Of a stretch of DNA of 64,000 nucleotides, positions 1 to 8,190 are shown piece after piece (position 1 is the stretch's first letter; each line of letters starts with the position of its first letter). The DNA is from Lachnospiraceae bacterium (GTDB lineage: Bacteria > Bacillota_A > Clostridia > Lachnospirales > Lachnospiraceae). The stretch lies in NCBI GenBank assembly GCA_009911175.1, contig QXWX01000034.1, positions 10,668 through 74,667 of the forward strand, read 5' to 3'. The notes beneath the pieces are model-generated. The model saw only the letters and a list, made by a program, of their open reading frames with translations, had not been told where the DNA came from and ran no database searches. Both the position numbers and the translations under genes were made by a program.

Positions 1-292
1 GCGAGCAGATTGCGATCGTACCGGGTATGATCAGCGCGATCATGACCAATGTATTTTTCAGATAGCGGCCAAACTCATATTCCTGAAAAACAGCGATGTA
101 ATTCTCCCAGGTCCAGTGGATGGGAACGATCGTATGCCAGTTAAAAGGCGCCATATTTTCAAATAATTCGTTGTCTGTCCGAAATGATGACAGCAGCGGA
201 TAAATGATCGGAAACAGCGAGATCAGCAAAACGATTGCCAGCAGCAGATAGATCCCCGCTTTTCCCAACAGATTTTTCTCAACACGTTTCAA
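1..292 (-). CDS. Sugar ABC transporter permease, MalG type (partial)
   Basis: The gene starts at 292 on the minus strand and runs off the left edge, so only about 97 codons are seen. The start is a TTG codon (290-292) with AGGAGGG eight bases upstream; the ATG at 297-299 opens a frame that stops at once. The visible protein has a short basic cytoplasmic end (KRVEKNLLGKAG), a membrane helix (LLLAIVLLISLFPIIYPLL), an extracytoplasmic stretch with WENYIAVF, and the start of a second helix (NTLVMIALIIPG). This is the N-terminal pattern of CUT1 MalG-type permeases. It follows the MalF-type gene 12 bases downstream of its stop, so it is the second permease of the importer. Substrate unknown. Confidence 0.8.
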   Translation of the reverse strand, partial: MKRVEKNLLGKAGIYLLLAIVLLISLFPIIYPLLSSFRTDNELFENMAPFNWHTIVPIHWTWENYIAVFQEYEFGRYLKNTLVMIALIIPGTIAICS

Positions 293-304
293 GGCCCATC
301 CCTC

Positions 305-1174
305 CTAATCTTCCTGGTTCGTCAGTTTAAACTGGAAAAATACGATGATCAGGATCAAGACCACCAGCACGCAGGTCGTCGCCGCTCCCTTTTCATAGCT
401 TCCATATTTAAACGCCTGCTTATAGGCTTCATACATCAGAACATTTGTCGAATCGCTGAGGCCGCCGCTTGTGATCAGCTGCGCCGGGGCGAACAGAAGG
501 ATATTGATACTCGTATCCGCCACCATGACGAACAGCGTGGTTTTCTTCACCAACGGGATCGTAATATCCCACAGTGTCTGCAACGCGCCCGCCCCATCGA
601 TCTTCGCCGCCTCATACACGCTGGTATCAATGCCCTTTAATCCTGCAAGGTAGAACATCATCCAGTATCCGCACCCCTTCCAGGTACTCAAAGCCACGAT
701 GCACCACAGCGCCTGGTTCGCGTCTGTAAAAAAGCCCTGTGGCTCCATCCCGAACCAGCTCCCGATCAGGCTGTTCGCCAGTCCGTTGTTTACCGAAAGC
801 ATCAGGCTCCAGCAGATCGCCGCCACCGGCATAGAGATGGTAACCGGCAGGTAGTAGAGACTCCGGAAAGTCCCTACTCCTCTCACTGCCTGGTTGACCA
901 GCAATGCCATAAGAAAGGAAAGCACGATCTGAAGGGGTGTCATGACCAGGTTCATCTTTACCGTCACCCACAGGGAATGCCAGAAAGACTTATTGGAAAA
1001 CAAGATTCGGAAGGTTTCCAACGACCAGCTTCCTTTATAATGGAATCCCTGAATAAAGCAGTAGATCAGCGGATAGATCTTAAATACCAGTACAAAAGCC
1101 AGGGCCGGCAGCAGCAGGCAATAGGGAAGCATGCTCTTTTTCATTTTTGCCGATATGGCTGTTGTTCCTTTCAT
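305..1174 (-). CDS. Sugar ABC transporter permease, MalF/UgpA type
   Basis: A 289-residue inner-membrane permease of the CUT1 carbohydrate importer class. It has about six hydrophobic helices, the first at residues 17-37 (LPYCLLLPALAFVLVFKIYP). The cytoplasmic EAA loop that docks the ATPase is visible near residues 188-207 (YEAAKIDGAGALQTLWDITI). It lies 14 bases after the binding-protein gene and is followed by a second permease, the standard binding protein-MalF-MalG order. No ATPase is encoded here, so a shared MsmK-type ATPase elsewhere is expected for this class. The start has AAGGGGGCG upstream. An internal ATG ten codons later is less well placed. Confidence 0.9.
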   Translation of the reverse strand: MKGTTAISAKMKKSMLPYCLLLPALAFVLVFKIYPLIYCFIQGFHYKGSWSLETFRILFSNKSFWHSLWVTVKMNLVMTPLQIVLSFLMALLVNQAVRGVGTFRSLYYLPVTISMPVAAICWSLMLSVNNGLANSLIGSWFGMEPQGFFTDANQALWCIVALSTWKGCGYWMMFYLAGLKGIDTSVYEAAKIDGAGALQTLWDITIPLVKKTTLFVMVADTSINILLFAPAQLITSGGLSDSTNVLMYEAYKQAFKYGSYEKGAATTCVLVVLILIIVFFQFKLTNQED

Positions 1175-1188
1175 TTAAAACGCCCCCT

Positions 1189-2502
1189 TTACTGTGATTC
1201 GCTGTATTCGCCGAGGGCTGAGTCGATCTGTTCCACCGTGCGCTCAAGCGCCGTATCCATGTCCGCCCCGTTCCGGATATCCTCCCACATCGTAGAGAGC
1301 GCCGCTGAATATTCGTTAAACGCAGGCGTCACCGCGCGGACATACGCCGTATTTTCCGCCTCATACTTTGCGATTTCCAATACCGGATTTTTCCCGGTCA
1401 GCTCTTCCGTATATCTTTCCGCCGTATTCGGACTCATGCCTTCGATGGACAGGAAGATATCATTTCCCTCGCCGCAGGTCATGTAGTTGACGAACTTACC
1501 GGCCTCTTCCTTATTTTTAGAAAACGCGCTGACGCCCAGTGCCCAGTTGCCGCAGCCTGTCGCCACTTCATCCTCATGTCCCGCGAAGCATGGCTGATAC
1601 GTCCATCCGAAATCATCCTCTGTCATGTCCGCGCTCAGGCAGAAGGTATAGGAATCCGCCGTCATCCATTCAAATACACATTTCCCGGCATAGAAGTTGT
1701 TGTAGGTCTCCAGTCCGGACACGCCTTTGGAAAAAATGCCTTCCTCCACCAGTCCCTGATACCATGCAATCGCGTCCTTCCACTCGTCCGAATCAATCAC
1801 ACCCTTTACCGTGCTGCCGTCGTCGCTGATGTTTTTACCGCCCATGCTGTTCGCAAGCAGGTTCATCTGATAGACGGAGCTGACCTGTCCGATCTCAATC
1901 CCATAGATCCCCTTGCTCCCGTCGGGATCCAGCTCCTTCACCGCTTCTCTCGCCAGCTCTGTCACCTCTTCCCAGGTGATCCGGTTTTCTCCGGTATATT
2001 GGCTCCAGTCCACTTCAATCCCTGCCTCGCTCAGCAGATTCTTATTGTAGTAAAGCACCGTGGAGCTGTCTCCCAGCGGGGCCGCGTAAAACTCTCCGCC
2101 CACGGTTCCCTGTTTTAAAAGCTCCGGGGAAAATTCTCCCTTTTCCTCCTCCGTAAAATACCCGGCCAAAGGCTCCAGATACCCTCTGTTCACATATGCA
2201 GATGTATTCGGGCCGTCCGCCATGATCAGGTCATACTCATCCGAGCCGGAGCTTAAGACGACCTCCAGCGTATCCCCGATATTCTCATACGCCGTCTGCT
2301 CCACCTCAACCTTTACGCCGGTCTCCTCCTCATACTTCTTTGCCGCCTCCGCAAACGCGGCGTCATAATGGGTCAGGAGCTTCAGCGTTTTTCCTCCTTC
2401 CGAACTCCCGCTATCCGGTGTGTCACCCTTTCCGCCGCAGCCTGATACCGTCACCGCTAATAAGCTCACGCCCGCCAGCATACAGATTACTTTTTTCCTC
2501 AT
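1189..2502 (-). CDS. Sugar-binding lipoprotein of ABC importer
   Basis: A 437-residue extracellular solute-binding protein (family 1) that delivers a sugar to the permeases encoded just downstream. The N-terminus is a lipoprotein signal: basic MRKK, a hydrophobic run and lipobox VSGC, so the mature protein is anchored by a diacylglyceryl cysteine. Typical family landmarks are LIMADGPN near the middle of lobe 1, YYNKNLLSEAGI, and a late FVNYMTCGEG segment. The open frame extends further upstream, but the ATG at 2502 has GGAGG eight bases before it and begins a proper signal peptide, so it is chosen. A perfect 16-bp palindrome lies 77-92 bases upstream. Substrate cannot be told from sequence. 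Confidence 0.9.
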   Translation of the reverse strand: MRKKVICMLAGVSLLAVTVSGCGGKGDTPDSGSSEGGKTLKLLTHYDAAFAEAAKKYEEETGVKVEVEQTAYENIGDTLEVVLSSGSDEYDLIMADGPNTSAYVNRGYLEPLAGYFTEEEKGEFSPELLKQGTVGGEFYAAPLGDSSTVLYYNKNLLSEAGIEVDWSQYTGENRITWEEVTELAREAVKELDPDGSKGIYGIEIGQVSSVYQMNLLANSMGGKNISDDGSTVKGVIDSDEWKDAIAWYQGLVEEGIFSKGVSGLETYNNFYAGKCVFEWMTADSYTFCLSADMTEDDFGWTYQPCFAGHEDEVATGCGNWALGVSAFSKNKEEAGKFVNYMTCGEGNDIFLSIEGMSPNTAERYTEELTGKNPVLEIAKYEAENTAYVRAVTPAFNEYSAALSTMWEDIRNGADMDTALERTVEQIDSALGEYSESQ

Positions 2503-2578
2503 CTCTTTTACCTCCATTTTTTCATTTTTACATTCAAAATCATTTCTCGTTTTGTATAATTCAACTGTCTGTTTTTCC

Positions 2579-2594
2579 ACTTTACATGTAAAGT
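2579..2594. promoter_or_regulatory. Perfect 16-bp palindrome, candidate operator
   Basis: ACTTTACATGTAAAGT reads the same on both strands. It lies upstream of the sugar-binding lipoprotein start, about 30 bases before a TATAC-like -10 candidate on the minus strand. Position and symmetry fit a dimeric repressor or activator site; the cognate regulator is not identifiable here. Confidence 0.4.
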
Positions 2595-2668
2595 ATCCGG
2601 CAGTTACAATAGATACAGTCAGGGAAGGGATTGAATCACAGGCTGGAGTCCAGCTCCGGCGCCGTATC

Positions 2669-2706
2669 GGCCTGTGACCGTGCAGCATGCCACGCGGCCC
2701 GGGAGC
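2669..2706. repeat. Dispersed GC-rich repeat, copy 1
   Basis: About 38 bases beginning GGCCTGTGACCG and containing ACGCGGCCC. It matches 40201-40238 at roughly four of five positions. Both copies are intergenic. Confidence 0.45.
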
Positions 2707-2839
2707 GGACAGCAGCCTTTCCCGGTCCAGTCGCGCCCCGAAACCGTCCAGTCACGCCGGATGGGTTTATCTTGGGGCCGGTTTGAACGAAAAAACAGAT
2801 AGAACATTCTCGGAAATTCTTTATCCCCAGATCTGTGAG

Positions 2840-2872
2840 ATGGGTGCGGGAGAGTTTCCGGAAGTGCTTCGA
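2840..2872 (+). repeat. Leader repeat, copy 1
   Basis: A segment containing GAGAGTTTCCGGAAGTGCTT directly upstream of the LytTR regulator. Related segments lie upstream of the gene at 5150 and, on the minus strand, of the ABC ATPase at 8094. Confidence 0.45.
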
Positions 2873-2893
2873 CAGACATAGAGGAAAATCAAC

Positions 2894-3625
2894 ATGATAA
2901 AAACAGCGATTTGTGACGATGAGCCTAAGACCCGCGCCTACCTCTCATCACTGATTCAGGCGCAGCCCTTTCCATGTGAGATTGCGGAATATGCTTCTGC
3001 GGGTGAATATCTTGCGGATCAGAAGGAAATCGATCTCCTTTTTTTGGACATCGAGCTGGATCCTGACGACTCTGGATCAGACGGGATGGCGCTGGCTCGA
3101 AAGATCAGGGAAGGGGGTTCGGCGGTACAGCCGGTGATCATTTTTGTGACCGGCTATGAGCAGTATGTATTTGACGCTTTTGACGTAGGGGCCTTCCACT
3201 ATCTGGTAAAGCCTGTGGACGAAGGGAAGTTTGCCGGTGTCTTTGCCCGCGCGGCTGAGCAGGTCATGACCGGATGGAAAGTTCCGCAGAGGGCCCGCCC
3301 GCTCGTGCTCTCGTTTGCCGGTACAAATAAGGTCGTTCCATTGGACAGCATTTATTACATCGAGAGCAGCAACCATAAAGCCGTCCTGCATATGAAGGAC
3401 GGGGAATTTGCCTGCTACATGAAGATCCGGGATCTGGAGCTGGAGCTGCAGGAGCATTTTTTCCGAATCCACAAAGGGTATCTGGTCAATCTCTCCTATG
3501 TGAGTGGGTACAGCAAAACGGAGGTGACTTTAACAAATGGAGAAAGGCTGCTGCTCTCCAAGTATAAGTATCCGGATTTTACAAAAGCGTATCTCCGCTT
3601 TCTGAAAAAGGGGGCCGGCCTATGA
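2894..3625 (+). CDS. LytTR-family response regulator
   Basis: A 243-residue AgrA/LytR-type DNA-binding response regulator. The receiver domain (about residues 1-125) shows the acidic pair D8-D9, the likely phospho-acceptor D52 (LLFLDIEL) and the conserved lysine in YLVKPV. A LytTR domain follows from about residue 138 (PLDSIYYIESSNHKAVLH ... FFRIHKGYLVNLSYV), which binds DNA through beta strands. The stop overlaps the start of the downstream histidine kinase (ATGA at 3622-3625), so the two are translationally coupled. The start follows an AGAGGAAAA ribosome binding site. No AgrB/AgrD peptide gene is nearby, so the signal need not be an autoinducing peptide. Confidence 0.92.
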   Translation: MIKTAICDDEPKTRAYLSSLIQAQPFPCEIAEYASAGEYLADQKEIDLLFLDIELDPDDSGSDGMALARKIREGGSAVQPVIIFVTGYEQYVFDAFDVGAFHYLVKPVDEGKFAGVFARAAEQVMTGWKVPQRARPLVLSFAGTNKVVPLDSIYYIESSNHKAVLHMKDGEFACYMKIRDLELELQEHFFRIHKGYLVNLSYVSGYSKTEVTLTNGERLLLSKYKYPDFTKAYLRFLKKGAGL

Positions 3626-5097
3626 GTGAAGCAGGATTTCAGATCTTTCATCAGGCTTATGCCGTCGGGGCGGAGCTGCTGTATGCGCTCTGTCTGACTT
3701 TATTTTTATACCCCTTTATGGGGGAGCGGGAGCACCGGCGGAAAAAGGGTGCGGCCGTCTTTTGCGTATACCTGCTGACGTCTTTGTTTTTGAGCCGGAT
3801 CGCCGCCCCGCAGGGTTCGTTTATCCTGGTGCTGCTCCTGTTTTTGACGGCAGCATCGAATGCTCTGGAGCTGGGAAAACATATGGCCTTTCTTCTGGGA
3901 CTGCTTTACTGGAATGCCAAGATTTCCAGCGGTCTGATGGCAGAAAGCCTGTTTTTCATAGGAGAAGAGCTTGTTCCTGCGCCGACAGAACCCCCGGAGG
4001 CAGTTTACTTACGCACCACGGTCCTGCTGACACTGCTCCTTCTCTCACATCTCGTTTTATTTATCATTATGCTCTATGCCCTTCTGCGCCGAATAAAAAG
4101 CCGGACGACGGGATGTACATTTTTGATGGACCACAGCAGCAGCGTGTATTCTGAGATGTCGGGGCACAGCAGCAACGGCCGATTTCCTGACGCGCCGGGA
4201 GAGTTCCTGCCGTCAGGCCTGCCGGGGCTGTGCTATATGAGCCTGATCCCGGCCGCGGGAATCTTATTTGGGCAGATGATCGCCGGTCTTTTGTATGAGA
4301 TCAAGGATGGACAGCTGCTTCAGCTTTATGAACGGCATCCGGCATTTCTGGCGGTTGTGCCGCTGCTTGCCCTGCTGTTTTACACAGGAGGTTATCTGAC
4401 CATCCTGTTCCAGCAGGAAATGGCCGCGCTTCGGGAAGAACAGGCCGCCGCTTTCGTGGAGCGCCAGCAGGTTCAGGCAATCCGGGCGCGGATCCAGGAG
4501 GCGGAGCAGTTTTACAGCCAGATCCGGCGGATCAGGCATGAAACGCGCGGGCATCTGAACAATATCAAAGGAATGCTCCATAGCGGAGAATACGCATGTG
4601 CGGAGGATTACATTTTTCGGATGGACGAGAGTATGGGCGGCTTTGAGCTGACACTCCGTACAGGAAATCCGGTCACGGATGTGATCGTCAATGATAAGAG
4701 GCAGCAATGCGAGGATCAGGGGATTCCTTTCCAGACAGATTTTCACTATCCGGATTCCGGAAGCTTTGACGCATTTGATGTGGGGATCGTTCTTCAAAAC
4801 CTGCTTCAAAACGCGCTGGAAGCCTGTGAAAAGATATCGGAAGGGGAGCGTTTTATCTCCCTGGCAGGGAGGCGGAAAGGACGCTTCCTTCTGATCGAGG
4901 TAAAAAATTCTTTTGCGGGAGATCTGGTATTTGGAGCGGACGGCCTGCCTGTCACGGATAAAAAAACGGATGTGTCCATGCATGGCATCGGCCTGTCCAG
5001 CGTGCGGCGGATCGCGGAAAAATATATGGGAGAGATGGAGGTCTGTCCGGAGAGCCAGATCTTTCGGGTTACGGTCATGGTTCAGGAAAAGTCATAA
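3622..5097 (+). CDS. AgrC-like sensor histidine kinase (GHKL ATPase)
   Basis: A 491-residue membrane histidine kinase, partner of the LytTR regulator it overlaps. The first ~265 residues contain about six or seven hydrophobic segments forming the sensor. A coiled-coil linker (EEQAAAFVERQQVQAIRARI) leads to the phospho-acceptor region RRIRHETRGHLNNIKGML, with the likely histidine at 306. The C-terminal GHKL ATPase has an N box (VLQNLLQNALEAC) and a glycine box (HGIGLSSVRRIAEKYMGEM). This is the HPK10/AgrC architecture. A hydrophilic insert at about residues 165-200 is not typical of AgrC. The ligand is unknown. Confidence 0.9.
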   Translation: MSEAGFQIFHQAYAVGAELLYALCLTLFLYPFMGEREHRRKKGAAVFCVYLLTSLFLSRIAAPQGSFILVLLLFLTAASNALELGKHMAFLLGLLYWNAKISSGLMAESLFFIGEELVPAPTEPPEAVYLRTTVLLTLLLLSHLVLFIIMLYALLRRIKSRTTGCTFLMDHSSSVYSEMSGHSSNGRFPDAPGEFLPSGLPGLCYMSLIPAAGILFGQMIAGLLYEIKDGQLLQLYERHPAFLAVVPLLALLFYTGGYLTILFQQEMAALREEQAAAFVERQQVQAIRARIQEAEQFYSQIRRIRHETRGHLNNIKGMLHSGEYACAEDYIFRMDESMGGFELTLRTGNPVTDVIVNDKRQQCEDQGIPFQTDFHYPDSGSFDAFDVGIVLQNLLQNALEACEKISEGERFISLAGRRKGRFLLIEVKNSFAGDLVFGADGLPVTDKKTDVSMHGIGLSSVRRIAEKYMGEMEVCPESQIFRVTVMVQEKS

Positions 5098-5130
5098 ATG
5101 GGTGCAGGGGAGTCTCCGGAAGCGCCCGCA
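5098..5130 (+). repeat. Leader repeat, copy 2
   Basis: A segment (GGGTGCAGGGGAGTCTCCGG and beyond) resembling 2840-2872, immediately upstream of the ribosome binding site of the gene at 5150. About three quarters of the aligned bases agree. Confidence 0.4.
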
Positions 5131-5149
5131 AAAATAGGAGGATGGTCTA

Positions 5150-5740
5150 ATGTATATTTCAGGTCAAAACAATATTTATAGAAATCCGGTCAATAAGAAA
5201 TTTTTTGATATCAAAAGACTGGAAAAGGCGGAGAAAGAGGAAAAGGAATCACGCGCGGAAACAACGGAGAAAATGTATTCGGATCTGAGGGAGGACGATC
5301 TGGAAATCTCACCCGAAGGCCGACTGGCCGCGGTGCTGGAACAGGAAGCGCGGGAGCAGGCCGACTCCGGCATAGAAGCGCGGGAAAAACAGAGTGCGTC
5401 AAAGGAGCAGGAGGAAACGGAAATCGCTGAAAAGCAGGACGACCCGGAGGTCTCCGAGGAGCAGGGCGGCAAGGTCGCCGTCAACGTGGGAAAACGGATG
5501 AGACAGATCGCGGCGGCAAAAAGCCGTGGGCAGCTCCAACAGGTGCTGTCGCTGCTGCAAAAGGATCTTTCCGACTGCAAAGCCGGTCTGGAAAAGGGCT
5601 GGTGCGATGAATCAGAGATTGCCAAGGTGGAAGCCCTGATCAGCAAAGCCGAAGCCCGTATGAGCCAGGTTCCGCAAGAGTCCGGCCAGGAAAAGGAGCA
5701 GGGCGGTCTGGATGAGTTCGCTATGGCGTCATTGATGTGA
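5150..5740 (+). CDS. Glu/Lys-rich coiled-coil protein, unknown function
   Basis: A 196-residue hydrophilic protein with no signal peptide or membrane segment; I do not recognise the family. The N-terminus (MYISGQNNIYRNPVNKKFF) is followed by a long charged, probably coiled-coil or disordered stretch (about residues 25-110). A more regular helical segment follows (VNVGKRMRQIAAAKSRGQL ... KVEALISKAEARM). The start has AGGAGG ten bases upstream. It is 52 bases after the histidine kinase and may share its transcript. It resembles in composition the proteins at 36678-37442 and 49026-49493, though no clear sequence identity is visible. Confidence 0.7.
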   Translation: MYISGQNNIYRNPVNKKFFDIKRLEKAEKEEKESRAETTEKMYSDLREDDLEISPEGRLAAVLEQEAREQADSGIEAREKQSASKEQEETEIAEKQDDPEVSEEQGGKVAVNVGKRMRQIAAAKSRGQLQQVLSLLQKDLSDCKAGLEKGWCDESEIAKVEALISKAEARMSQVPQESGQEKEQGGLDEFAMASLM

Positions 5741-5761
5741 ACCAGCCGCCGTTGCAGGGCG

Positions 5762-5823
5762 GTTACAGGTCACACCTTGATCAGGCGTGCCCTGTAACTC
5801 AGGGCGCCAGTTAGAATTGCCAA
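5762..5823. repeat. Partial copy of MITE family A (left arm)
   Basis: About 60 bases closely matching the left arm of the complete element at 32902-33048: it starts GTTACAGGTCACACCTTG, contains the CCCTGTAAC return arm of the hairpin and ends near AATTGCC. The right half is absent. It lies between the coiled-coil gene and the aldo/keto reductase. Confidence 0.7.
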
Positions 5824-5966
5824 CAGTCATTTTTTCGCTTTACAAGGGTATGCTTGGGGGCTATAATAATTTCAAGATGCCCCTTGGGGATAAGGCGCTG
5901 TATTCACTGTTTCCCCCGCTGCCGGGCATCTGGCCGACCACACATTGTAATGGAGAAAAAACGACT

Positions 5967-6992
5967 ATGAGAAAAATCACCCTCGGAAAAACGAATATCA
6001 CAGTAAACAAAAACGGCTTCGGAGCGCTCCCGATCCAGCGCATTTCTGATAAGGACGCCGTATATCTGCTTCACAAAGCCTTTGACAACGGAATTGATTT
6101 TTATGACACTGCCCGGTACTATACGGACAGCGAAGAAAAATTAGGGATGGCATTTCAAGACCGTCGGGACAAAATCTTCCTCGCTTCCAAGACCGGAGCG
6201 GAAAATGCGGAGGATTTTTGGAAGGATCTGGAAACCACCCTTCGGAATCTGAAAACCGACTATCTGGACATTTACCAGTTCCACAACACGCCCTTCTGCC
6301 CAAAGCCGGGAGACGGCAGCGGGCTCTATGAAGCCATGGAAAAAGCAAAGGAGCAGGGCAAGATCCGCCATATCGCCATCACCAACCATCGGCTGGCTGT
6401 TGCCCGGGAAGCCGTCGAGAGCGGACTCTATGATACGCTGCAGTTCCCATTCAGCTACCTGTCCTCAGACCAGGAGCTGGAGCTGGTAAAAAAATGCAAA
6501 GCAGCCGATATGGGCTTCATCGCCATGAAAGCCCTGGCCGGCGGGCTGATCAACCATTCTGCGGCCGCTTATGCATACATGCTGCAGTTTGACAATGTAC
6601 TCCCGATCTGGGGCATCCAGAGGGAAACGGAGCTGGATGAATTTCTCTCCTATCAGGAAAACGAACCCGTCTTAGACGGGGAATTGTCGGCGGTGATCCG
6701 CCGCGACCAGGACGAGCTGCAGGGAGAATTTTGCCGCGGCTGCGGATACTGCATGCCCTGTCCGGCAGGCATCGAGATCAACACCTGCGCAAGAATGTCC
6801 CTCCTGATCCGCCGGGCCCCCTCCGAAGAACAGCTCACCGAAAAAGCCCAGGCCATGATGAAAAAAACCGAGGACTGCCTGCACTGCAACGCCTGCAGCA
6901 GAAAATGTCCCTACGGGCTGGACACCCCGGCTCTGCTGGAACGGAATTATCAGGATTATAAGGAAATACTGGCAGGGAAGGAATACGAATAG
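5967..6992 (+). CDS. Aldo/keto reductase with C-terminal 4Fe-4S domain
   Basis: A 341-residue cytoplasmic oxidoreductase. The N-terminal two thirds is an aldo/keto reductase barrel: NGIDFYDTARYY carries the catalytic Asp/Tyr pair, KIFLASKTGA the lysine and LDIYQFHN the histidine. The C-terminus adds a ferredoxin-like module with two cysteine clusters, CRGCGYCMPCPAGI and CLHCNACSRKCPYGL, consistent with two 4Fe-4S clusters. This fusion is common in anaerobic Clostridia, where it probably links NAD(P)H to ferredoxin-dependent reductions; the substrate is unknown. The open frame begins earlier, but the ATG at 5967 has a GGAG site and starts the conserved barrel. A strong hairpin overlaps the stop codon. 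Confidence 0.9.
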   Translation: MRKITLGKTNITVNKNGFGALPIQRISDKDAVYLLHKAFDNGIDFYDTARYYTDSEEKLGMAFQDRRDKIFLASKTGAENAEDFWKDLETTLRNLKTDYLDIYQFHNTPFCPKPGDGSGLYEAMEKAKEQGKIRHIAITNHRLAVAREAVESGLYDTLQFPFSYLSSDQELELVKKCKAADMGFIAMKALAGGLINHSAAAYAYMLQFDNVLPIWGIQRETELDEFLSYQENEPVLDGELSAVIRRDQDELQGEFCRGCGYCMPCPAGIEINTCARMSLLIRRAPSEEQLTEKAQAMMKKTEDCLHCNACSRKCPYGLDTPALLERNYQDYKEILAGKEYE

Positions 6993-7010
6993 TATTCCTT
7001 CCCTTACGTT
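6975..7010 (+). terminator. Hairpin terminator after aldo/keto reductase
   Basis: GGGAAGGAATAC pairs perfectly with GTATTCCTTCCC (6992-7003) around a 5-nt loop and overlaps the stop codon. The following bases TTACGTT are only moderately T-rich, so it is a plausible but not ideal intrinsic terminator. The next gene is convergent. Confidence 0.6.
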
Positions 7011-7110
7011 ATCAGCCGCTCCAAAGAATGCATGACCAGACCACAGACCCGTCTGCCGCCCTGCTGAATCGTTTTATATTAAGCGCCGGAATATTGGGCC
7101 GTAAGTATTT

Positions 7111-8094
7111 TTACTGAGGGACGTTTCCGGAATATGCCGTCCTTATGATATCATCAATCCTGGCCTCCTTAAGCCCTACCTCCTTGATCGGCGCGGTATG
7201 GGAAATATCCTCGATCAGGCGGGCCGCAGTGATCTCGTCCTTTTTGAATTTGTACACAGCCCTGGCTTCCTCCACGGACACCAGCTCCGCTTTCGGGTGA
7301 CGGATAACGGCGGGATGATAAAAGTCGATCACAAGCTGCCGATAGGGCGCGATCCGGTCCACCAGACTGTCCAGTGAGCCGTCCTCGATGATCTTTCCCT
7401 CATTGATGATGATCAGCCGCCTGCACAGCTCCTGGACATCCCCCAGGTCATGGGTGGTCAGAATGATGGTCGTCCCGCTGCGCTGGTTGATCTCCCTGAT
7501 GAACTTTCGGACAGAATATTTTGCCTCTACGTCCAGGCCGATGGTCGGTTCATCCAGGAATAAGATCTGCGGGGAGTGGAGCATTGCCGCCGCCAGGTCC
7601 CCTCTCATCCGCTGTCCCAGGGAAAGCTGGCGCACCGGAGTGTCGATAAATTCACTGAATCGAAAGATCTCATCCAGCATCCTCAGGTTCCTGTCATAAA
7701 GCCCATCCTCAATCTGGTAGATCCTTTTGAGCAGGTCGAAGGTCTCGCCCAGACGCAGGTTCCAGTTGAGCTGGCTGCGCTGCCCGAATACAACGCCCAG
7801 GTTCCTAACCACCCGCCTGCGGTCCTTCTGCGGAGAAATGCCGTCAATCAGAATCTCTCCCGCAGTGGGCTGCAGAATACCGGAGAGCATCTTCACCGTG
7901 GTACTTTTTCCCGCGCCGTTGGGGCCGATGTAAGCCACAATATCCCCTTTTTCCACCTCAAAGGAAATATCATCCACAGCCCTTACATACTGTACGTCCT
8001 GCACAAACAGATTTTTCACCGCTCCGTACAGTCCCCTCTCTTTTTTGATCTTCTTGTATTCCTTTACCAAATGGCTGACTTCTATAATATTCAT
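7111..8094 (-). CDS. ABC-2 exporter ATP-binding protein
   Basis: A 327-residue ATPase powering the two membrane proteins encoded upstream of it. Walker A is GPNGAGKST, the signature is LSLGQRMRG, Walker B is ILFLDEPTIGLD, followed by ILTTHDLGD with the switch histidine. The ~90-residue C-terminal extension is usual for exporters of the NatA/viologen-exporter type. The ATG at 8094 has GGAGGAG upstream; an upstream in-frame ATG lacks a site. It is the last gene of a run starting with an LplA-like binding protein and a GH32 enzyme. Exported substrate unknown. Confidence 0.88.
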   Translation of the reverse strand: MNIIEVSHLVKEYKKIKKERGLYGAVKNLFVQDVQYVRAVDDISFEVEKGDIVAYIGPNGAGKSTTVKMLSGILQPTAGEILIDGISPQKDRRRVVRNLGVVFGQRSQLNWNLRLGETFDLLKRIYQIEDGLYDRNLRMLDEIFRFSEFIDTPVRQLSLGQRMRGDLAAAMLHSPQILFLDEPTIGLDVEAKYSVRKFIREINQRSGTTIILTTHDLGDVQELCRRLIIINEGKIIEDGSLDSLVDRIAPYRQLVIDFYHPAVIRHPKAELVSVEEARAVYKFKKDEITAARLIEDISHTAPIKEVGLKEARIDDIIRTAYSGNVPQ

Positions 8095-8117
8095 GAAAAT
8101 TTCTCCTCCATGTCTTA

Positions 8118-8139
8118 GGAAACACTCTCGGAAACTCTC
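8118..8139 (-). repeat. Leader repeat, copy 3
   Basis: On the minus strand this reads GAGAGTTTCCGAGAGTGTTT and is followed by AGACAT and a GGAGG site. It resembles the leader of the LytTR gene (2840-2880) in both sequence and placement. Confidence 0.4.
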
Positions 8140-8190
8140 AGGAGCCGCGCAAAGCGGCAAGTTATATCCATACAGTTCCTTAGCAGTTCC

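Larger units (their letters stand above)
2503..2893. other. Divergent intergenic region with repeat fragments
   Basis: This 391-bp gap separates the importer operon (minus) from the LytTR regulator (plus). The left part is AT-rich and should carry the importer promoter, with a palindrome at 2579-2594. The GC-rich right part holds an inverted repeat with CACAGGC/GCCTGTG arms around 2639-2676, a segment shared with 40201-40238, and a leader repeat at 2840-2872 shared with two other gene leaders. A 64-codon open frame (2687-2881) lacks a ribosome binding site and is not called. Confidence 0.6.

Noticed and set aside
2687..2881. Small peptide gene upstream of the LytTR regulator.
   Set aside because: No ribosome binding site; the frame crosses repeat segments found elsewhere in non-coding positions.
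2894..5097. Agr-type quorum-sensing locus.
   Set aside because: Regulator and kinase are AgrA/AgrC-like, but no AgrB protease or AgrD-like peptide frame was found around them.
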